Notes under the pieces: model-generated
What the model was told of the DNA's origin: nothing
Database searches by the model: none
The model's input: only the letters and a program-made list of their open reading frames with translations
Part shown: positions 58,804 to 64,000 of the stretch, in pieces
Layout of the letters: each line of letters begins with the position of its first letter
How positions within the stretch are numbered: position 1 is the first letter of the stretch
Origin: CAWJMD01 sp963845675
Lineage (GTDB): Bacteria; Actinomycetota; Actinomycetes; Actinomycetales; CAWJMD01
DNA: 64,000 nt
NCBI GenBank assembly: GCA_963845675.1
Contig: CAWJSX010000005.1
Coordinates: forward strand, 496,001-560,000
Direction of reading: 5' to 3'
Made by a program: the position numbers and the translations under genes

Positions 58804-59910
58804 GTGCGACCGTCAGGTTTCGACATGTTGCTCGCCGGCGGCCTCTCCGTGGCGTCAGCGGGGTCGCTCTGGGCGCAGAACGCGGAGGTCGCGGTCCTCG
58901 GCGCCCAGGTGCTGGCCGCATCGTCATTGGTCTTCCGACGCAGCGCCCCGTTCGTGCCACCGGTCGTGGTCCTGGTGGCGAGCGGGTCGATGCTCGCGGC
59001 GGGCCAGGGCCCTGATGACATCGTCTTCCTGATCATCTGGATCGTCGGCTCCTACGGCGCGGGCGCCTATCTGCCGTGGCCACGGACCCTGCTTGCGCTC
59101 GGGATCTGGTGGACGGCGTTGCTGTTGGCCGAGGGAGCCGGGCTGGAGTGGGGCGATGTCCTCTTCCTCGGAGCCTTGACCACCTCCGCATGGTTCCCGG
59201 GTGTGCTGGCGGCTCGGTCGAGGGATGCCCAGGAGCGATCTGCCGCCCTGACCGAGCAACGAACCGAGGAGGCCGCGCGGGCCGTCGCCGACGAGCGGTC
59301 CCGCATCGCTCGCGAGCTTCACGACGTGGTCGTCCATGCAGTGGGAATCATGGTGGTGCAGGCGGCGGCGGCCGAGAAGGTGCTCGAGCGGGATCCGGTC
59401 CGGGCGCGCAAGGCGTTGGGTGCGGTACAGGACAGCGGCCGCAGTGCGGTCACGGAGCTGACTCGCATGCTCGGCCTGTTGCGCGCCGACGGATCCGACC
59501 AGCTTGCGCCACGCCCCTCGATCGCAGGACTGGCCGAGCTGACCGAAACGGTGACGCAGGCAGGGCTCGCGGTCGACCTGGAGCTGGTCGGGGACCTCAC
59601 GGCGCTTCCGCCGGCAGTCGACCTCAGCGTCTACCGCGTGGTCCAGGAAGCCCTGACCAATGCGGTCAAGCACGCTCCCGGTGCCCACGTTCAGGTGTCC
59701 CTGCGGAGATCCGGCCAGGTCGTTCACATCGAAGTCACCGACGACGGCCCGCGGGATGAGTCGAGCACCTCTGGGGGTGGCAGCGGCCTGGGCCTGATCG
59801 GCCTGCGCGAACGGGTCGGCGTGTTCGGCGGCTGCCTCGATGCCGGCCCCCGACCGGACGGCGGATTCAGGGTGGCTGCCCAGCTGCCTGTGGGAGGGAC
59901 GACGCCGTGA
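58804..59910 (+). CDS. sensor histidine kinase, NarL/DesK-type (HisKA_3)
   Basis: A 368-aa protein. Four or five TM helices in the first 150 residues, then a HisKA_3 dimerisation domain with phospho-acceptor H173 in 'RIARELHDVVVHAVG'. The HATPase_c domain shows N box 'VVQEALTNAVKHAPGA' and G boxes 'VTDDGP' and 'GSGLGLIGLRERV'. Signal unknown. Its stop overlaps the response regulator as GTGA. Confidence 0.92.
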   Translation: MRPSGFDMLLAGGLSVASAGSLWAQNAEVAVLGAQVLAASSLVFRRSAPFVPPVVVLVASGSMLAAGQGPDDIVFLIIWIVGSYGAGAYLPWPRTLLALGIWWTALLLAEGAGLEWGDVLFLGALTTSAWFPGVLAARSRDAQERSAALTEQRTEEAARAVADERSRIARELHDVVVHAVGIMVVQAAAAEKVLERDPVRARKALGAVQDSGRSAVTELTRMLGLLRADGSDQLAPRPSIAGLAELTETVTQAGLAVDLELVGDLTALPPAVDLSVYRVVQEALTNAVKHAPGAHVQVSLRRSGQVVHIEVTDDGPRDESSTSGGGSGLGLIGLRERVGVFGGCLDAGPRPDGGFRVAAQLPVGGTTP

Positions 59911-60578
59911 CGGGACGAGACCCGCTGCGCGTCGTCGTGGCTGATGACGAGGCACTGTTCCGAAGCGGGCTGACGCTGATCGTCGAGTCGGAGCCGGACC
60001 TCGTCGTCGTCGCTGAAGCCGTCGACGGGCACGACGCCGTCGACATCGTCCGCGCGCATCGTCCTGACGTCATCCTGATGGACATCCAGATGCCCCGCAT
60101 GGACGGCATCGCCGCGACAGCCGCGATCGCTGACCTCAACCTGGCCACCCGTGTGCTCATGCTCACCACCTTCGGACGCGACCAGTTCGTGTACGAAGCC
60201 CTCCGCGCCGGTGCGAGCGGGTACCTGCTGAAGACGGCCCCACCGGCCCGGCTGGTCCAGGCCGTCCGGTCCATCGCCGCCGGAGAGGCGCTGCTCGCTC
60301 CGTCCCTCACCCGCAGACTCATCGAGGACTGGGTCGGACGACCTCGACCCGACACCCACCATCCGCGACTCTCGGAGCTGACCCCCCGCGAGCGCGAGGT
60401 GCTCACCCTCGTGGGGCGCGGGCTGTCCAACCGTGAGATCGCCGCAGAACTCCATCTCAGCGAGTCCACCGTCAAGACCCACCTCGCCAGGGTCCTGACC
60501 AAGACCGGATCCCGCGACAGGGTGCAGGCCGTCGTTCTCGCCTACGAATCGGGAGTCGTCGCCGCGGGCCAGCCCTGA
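59907..60578 (+). CDS. response regulator, NarL/LuxR family
   Basis: A 223-aa protein: receiver domain with phosphorylation site D59 ('VILMDIQMPRMDG'), T/S and K conserved positions in 'VLMLTTF' and 'GYLLKTAPP', and a C-terminal LuxR helix-turn-helix ('LTPREREVLTLVGRGLSNREIAAELHLSESTVKTHL' in pieces). Cognate to the upstream kinase by overlap. Targets unknown. Confidence 0.93.
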   Translation: MTGRDPLRVVVADDEALFRSGLTLIVESEPDLVVVAEAVDGHDAVDIVRAHRPDVILMDIQMPRMDGIAATAAIADLNLATRVLMLTTFGRDQFVYEALRAGASGYLLKTAPPARLVQAVRSIAAGEALLAPSLTRRLIEDWVGRPRPDTHHPRLSELTPREREVLTLVGRGLSNREIAAELHLSESTVKTHLARVLTKTGSRDRVQAVVLAYESGVVAAGQP

Positions 60579-60677
60579 CCCAACCCCACGGGCAGTTGCC
60601 GTGAGGCCGAACCCTTGCCGAACGGCTGCAGCGAGACGAGGCTGTCGTCCGGCGATCGACCCTGGAGGTGCGTGGTG

Positions 60678-61103
60678 ATGGGCACGAACGAGCAGCAGGT
60701 ACGCCGTCTCATCGAGGACAGCGTCAACGCCAACCGACCCGACGCGCTGGAGATCGTCGTCGATCCGGATGTCCGCGTCCATGCGGCCACGCCCGGTGCC
60801 GCCCCAGACACAGAAGGCATCGAAGAACTCCGCGTGTCGTTCAGGCGGTTCCATGCCGCGATCCCTGACCTGCACATCGCCTTGGACGATGTCGTCGTCG
60901 CAGGCGACCGGGTCGCCGCCAGATGGACGGCGACCGGGACGCACCGGGGCGACCTGGCCGGCATCCCGGCGACCGGCAGATCGGTGCGCTGGGGCGGCAT
61001 CGACATCTACCGGCTCCAGGACGGTCTGATCGCCGAGTGGTGGCGCAACGACGACTTCGTCGGACTCCTGCAACAGCTGGGACGTGACCCGCTCGCGCCA
61101 TGA
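60678..61103 (+). CDS. SnoaL-like/ester cyclase-type protein (NTF2 fold)
   Basis: A 141-aa cone-shaped NTF2-like fold: 'DPDVRVHAATPGAAPDTEGIEELRVSFRRFHAAIPDL', 'VAGDRVAARWTATGTHRGDLAGIPATGRSVRWGGIDIYRLQDGLIAEWWRNDD' (in pieces). GGAGG lies 9 nt before ATG 60678; GTG 60672 and 60675 are alternatives. Substrate unknown. Confidence 0.82.
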   Translation: MGTNEQQVRRLIEDSVNANRPDALEIVVDPDVRVHAATPGAAPDTEGIEELRVSFRRFHAAIPDLHIALDDVVVAGDRVAARWTATGTHRGDLAGIPATGRSVRWGGIDIYRLQDGLIAEWWRNDDFVGLLQQLGRDPLAP

Positions 61104-61116
61104 CCTGCACGACTAC

Positions 61117-61192
<76 letters not shown>

Positions 61193-61256
61193 GGGATGGC
61201 CGAAACAGGCTAACCCACCCGCAGGGGACGCGGGACGGGACCGGGCACTCGGGCGG

Positions 61257-62306
61257 TCAGCGGAAGGCTGGCATCACCTCGTCGTGGATCAGCCGGAGCT
61301 GCTCCTCGACGGTGGCGACGCCGTCGAGCGCCTGCCCGGTGAACGCCTTGACGAGAGAGGCGTCGGTGATCGCGCAGATCATGTGGTTGACGCCCGTCCC
61401 CTCGACCTCGTCCTTCAGCTGGGTGACGACCTCCTCCGGGGTGCCGGCGAAGGAGAGCCGGTCGGCGATGTCCGGGTCGGTCAGCTCGATCCCCTTGGCG
61501 AGGTCCCCGGCGCCGATCGCCTCGATGACCGGGGCGAGGGCCTCGGGGTCGACGCCGTTGCGCTCGAGCTGCTCCTTCGGCATCGACGATGCGTAGATGC
61601 CGACCATGGAGCGGGCGGCGGCCTTGGCGGCTGCCGAGTCACGGCCGACGGCGAACACCACCCAGGACGCGATGTCGAGGGTCTGCCAGTCGCGGTTCGC
61701 CCGCTCGGCGCCGATCTTGATGTGCTTGACCGCGTACTCGTACGCCTCACGCGTGTAGCTGAGGGCGTGGTGACAGCCGTCGGAGTGCTCGCCCGCGACC
61801 TCGAAGGACCGTGGACCGCGCATGGCGCCCATCATCACCGGCAGGCGCTCCTGGACCGGGCGGGCGAAGGTGAACAGGCCCTTGTACGACCAGAACTCGC
61901 CGTCGAAGGTGATGGTCCCGTCGTCGAGGAAGGTGCGGACGACGTGGAGCGCCTCCTGCACGCGGGACACCGGCTTGGTCTGGGCCCAGTCGATGCCGTG
62001 CTGTTGCAGCAGGCCGAAGTTGCCGGACCCGAGGACGACCTCGGCCCGGCCGTTGGTCAGCTCGTCGAGCGTCGCCGCGGCCTGTGCGATCAGCGCCGGC
62101 TCGCGCAGCGTCACCGCGGAGACGCTCGGACCGAAGCGGATGTTCTTCGTCTTGTCGGCGGCGGCCGCGAAGAGCAGCCACAGGTCCTTGTGCCAGGTCT
62201 CGTCGGCCGCGTAGCAGCCGTAGAAGCCGAGCTCGTCCGCGAGCTGGATGGCCCGCAGCGACTCGTCGAGCGGGTAGTCGGGGAGCATCACGTAGCTGAA
62301 CTTCAT
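61257..62306 (-). CDS. LLM-class (F420-dependent type) flavin oxidoreductase
   Basis: A 349-aa TIM-barrel luciferase-like oxidoreductase: 'SLRAIQLADELGFYGCYAADETWHKDLW', 'IRFGPSVSAVTLREPALIAQAAATLDELTNGRAEVVLGSGNFG' and 'LPVMMGAMRGPRSFEVAGEHSDG' (in pieces). In actinobacteria this class mostly uses F420; FMN is possible. Last gene of a three-gene minus-strand operon. Confidence 0.88.
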   Translation of the reverse strand: MKFSYVMLPDYPLDESLRAIQLADELGFYGCYAADETWHKDLWLLFAAAADKTKNIRFGPSVSAVTLREPALIAQAAATLDELTNGRAEVVLGSGNFGLLQQHGIDWAQTKPVSRVQEALHVVRTFLDDGTITFDGEFWSYKGLFTFARPVQERLPVMMGAMRGPRSFEVAGEHSDGCHHALSYTREAYEYAVKHIKIGAERANRDWQTLDIASWVVFAVGRDSAAAKAAARSMVGIYASSMPKEQLERNGVDPEALAPVIEAIGAGDLAKGIELTDPDIADRLSFAGTPEEVVTQLKDEVEGTGVNHMICAITDASLVKAFTGQALDGVATVEEQLRLIHDEVMPAFR

Positions 62307-62312
62307 GGCGGA

Positions 62313-62591
62313 TCACTCCTGGGGGGCTGCGGTGTCGTCATCGAGCTGGGCGAGGACGTCCTCGCCGGAGACCACCGTCGAGGCCCAGTGGTCGTGCATC
62401 CACTGCAGGTGGTCGTGCCTGCTCTGGACGATGCGCAGCGTGTCCCAGTTGGGAAACGTCTGCTGGTTGACGTGCTGCACCATGAGCTTCGGGTCGACCT
62501 CGTAGACGTGCTCGAAGCGGGTGATGGCGACGTCGGTGACCTGCTCGGCGACGGGCGGCTCGTGCTGCTCTGACCACCGGTAGCTCGCCAT
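62313..62591 (-). CDS. hypothetical 92-aa protein
   Basis: Small acidic protein rich in His and Trp ('FEHVYEVDPKLMVQHVNQQTFPNW', 'SRHDHLQWMHDHWAS'). No family I can name. It lies 6 nt from the LLM gene and 2 nt from the FAD oxidase gene, so it is co-transcribed. The clustered histidines could bind a metal or flavin. Confidence 0.65.
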   Translation of the reverse strand: MASYRWSEQHEPPVAEQVTDVAITRFEHVYEVDPKLMVQHVNQQTFPNWDTLRIVQSRHDHLQWMHDHWASTVVSGEDVLAQLDDDTAAPQE

Positions 62592-62593
62592 CG

Positions 62594-64000
62594 CTACTGC
62601 CGTCCCTCGTCGAAGGCACGGTCGAGGCCGTACTTGCCTGGGTTCATGATGTTGTTCGGGTCGAGCGCCCGCTTGACCTTGAGCATCACGTCGTAGCCGC
62701 CGCCCAGCTCCTGCGGCACCAGGTCGACCTCACCCTCACGGCACGACCCGTGGCAGGCGGAGATCGAGCCCTCCGCCTCGAGGGCAGCGGCGGCGATCTC
62801 GCGCTTGGCGTCGACCCAGGCGCGCCACATGTCCTCGTCGAGCTGCTGCTCCCAGATGCCGACGTCGATCTCGGTGAGGAAGTCGGTGCCGTTGTCGCTG
62901 CTGGTGTAGAAGAACATGCCCCAGTCGTCGAAGGTGTCGAACCGCTCCCGCAGGCGCGCCACCGTGGCGTGCCACGCCTCCTTCACCTGCGGCAGCCGCG
63001 TGTACGGGATCGCGGCGTCCTCGCAGTGCCAGCTCATCGGCACCACCTGTCCCGATGGAGTCCTGCCGTGCAGCGGGGTGGCGTAGCGGTCGTGCCGGGC
63101 CGCCCAGTCACCCTCGGAGATCTCGTCCCCCAGGTACCGGGCGCCGTTGTCGCGGGCGACCTGCATCAGCCGCCTGGCGCCGGCCCGCACCTCGTCCTCG
63201 TTCCCGTAGGCCACGGCGCAGACGAGGGAGCGGACGTCTCCCGGCTGCGGGATGTACGCCTCGTCGTCGCGCCGCAGGTACCGGACCTTCCACTCGTCGA
63301 ACAGGACCGCTCCCGCGAACGTGGCGACACCCGCCTTCGAGAGGGCGCCCAGGGTCCGGTAGGCGTCGTCGAAGTCACTGAAGGCGAAGAACGGGGAGAA
63401 CTCGGCCTCCGGCTTCGGGTAGAGCTTCAGGGTCGCCCTCGTGGCGATGCCGAGCGTGCCCTGGTGTCCCATGAAGAGGTGCTTGAGCTGGTACCCGCTG
63501 GAGCTCTTGGTGACCTTGCGACCTCCGCCGTCCCCGACCGTGATGACCTCACCGGTGGGCAGCACGAGGTCGAAGCTCAGCACCAGGTCTCGTGAGTGGC
63601 CGTACCGCGCGCCGACCAGGGACCAACCGCTCGTCCCGATCCTCCCCCCGACCAGGGAGCAGGGGTACGACGCCGGGTCGTCGGGGTAGATCAGGCCGTG
63701 GGCACCGAGCACCTCGTTCAGCTTGAGCATGTTGATGCCGGTTCCGACGGTGCACGTGCGGTTCTCCAGGTCGATCTCCTCGATCTGGTTCATCCGCTTG
63801 ACGTCGACGACGATGCCGCGCCGCTCCGGTCGTGCCCCGTCGGTCAGCCCGGTCCCGCCGTCGCGCGGGACGATCGGGATGCGGTGGGCGTTGGCGATCC
63901 GGACGACCGCCGCGACGTCCTCGGTGCTGCCCGGCATCACCACGAGGTCGGGGACGTGGTCCGGCCACCTGTGCACGGGGAACGGGGCCGGCACGCGTGC
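62594..64000 (-). CDS. FAD-linked oxidase (FAD_binding_4/vanillyl-alcohol-oxidase type), 5' partial
   Basis: At least 468 residues. The PCMH-type FAD domain shows 'PDLVVMPGSTEDVAAVVRIAN', 'IPIVPRDGGTGLTDGA' and 'GRIGTSGWSLVGARYGHSRDLV', then a cap domain and C-terminal 'CHGSCREGEVDLVPQELG...MLKVKRALDPNNIMNPGKYG'. The frame is open to the right edge, and about 40 residues normally precede the visible start. It resembles D-lactate/glycolate- and alkyl-DHAP-synthase-like oxidases. Substrate unknown. Confidence 0.87.
   Translation of the reverse strand, partial: ARVPAPFPVHRWPDHVPDLVVMPGSTEDVAAVVRIANAHRIPIVPRDGGTGLTDGARPERRGIVVDVKRMNQIEEIDLENRTCTVGTGINMLKLNEVLGAHGLIYPDDPASYPCSLVGGRIGTSGWSLVGARYGHSRDLVLSFDLVLPTGEVITVGDGGGRKVTKSSSGYQLKHLFMGHQGTLGIATRATLKLYPKPEAEFSPFFAFSDFDDAYRTLGALSKAGVATFAGAVLFDEWKVRYLRRDDEAYIPQPGDVRSLVCAVAYGNEDEVRAGARRLMQVARDNGARYLGDEISEGDWAARHDRYATPLHGRTPSGQVVPMSWHCEDAAIPYTRLPQVKEAWHATVARLRERFDTFDDWGMFFYTSSDNGTDFLTEIDVGIWEQQLDEDMWRAWVDAKREIAAAALEAEGSISACHGSCREGEVDLVPQELGGGYDVMLKVKRALDPNNIMNPGKYGLDRAFDEGRQ

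Overview
This is a very GC-rich window with GTG/ATG starts, many 4-nt ATGA/GTGA gene overlaps and apparently leaderless TAnnnT-(6-8 nt)-rTG starts. It carries a menaquinone (not ubiquinone) pathway, a 14-gene nuo operon, F420-type enzymes and an actinobacterial Asp23/AmaP cluster. Together these point to an actinomycete, most likely a Micrococcales member near Cellulomonas or Sanguibacter; the family is an inference.

Layout. 0-7 kb: the end of a MarR regulator, hemL, a histidine phosphatase and a cytochrome c biogenesis (System II) block (TlpA-like lipoprotein, ccdA, resB, ccsB). 7-17.7 kb: small genes, an Lrp/AsnC regulator and the menaquinone genes menA, menE, menB, menC, menD, menF and menG, split over both strands. 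17.7-21.2 kb: a tandem-repeat intergenic region, a CsbD protein, a CPA1-type cation/proton antiporter and a geranylgeranyl-reductase family (MenJ-like) enzyme whose leader holds a Rex-like operator. 21.2-37.6 kb: nuoA-N, followed directly by a polyprenyl diphosphate synthase. The first 38 kb is therefore essentially one respiratory-chain neighbourhood: heme, cytochrome c assembly, quinone head, quinone tail and complex I.

38.7-50 kb is a mixed metabolic region: an RarD-like permease, a lipoprotein, an APP1-type phosphatase, serA, a FrnE-like DsbA, a LysR regulator with a divergent 77-aa gene, and an operon of DoxX, GH15 and a flavoprotein disulfide reductase. 50-56 kb holds an orphan PIN protein, a short-chain dehydrogenase remnant, a DUF421 protein and the most system-like feature of the window. 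There an ECF sigma factor overlaps an Asp23-like gene and diverges from a seven-gene operon of Asp23-like, HPD-motif, DUF2273 and AmaP/DUF6286-like membrane proteins. 56-64 kb: a CmpX-like membrane protein, a two-component system, a SnoaL-like protein, tRNA-Arg(CCT) and a three-gene F420/FAD oxidoreductase operon running off the right edge.

Caution on sequence quality. I count about 60 single-base indels that break conserved genes, mostly between 3.1 and 9.6 kb and between 18.3 and 41.2 kb. Most are one extra base that turns CCG into CCCG or GGC into GGGC. The men genes from 9.7 to 17.7 kb and nearly everything after 41.9 kb are intact. I treat these as sequence or assembly errors and give the coordinates of the restored genes.
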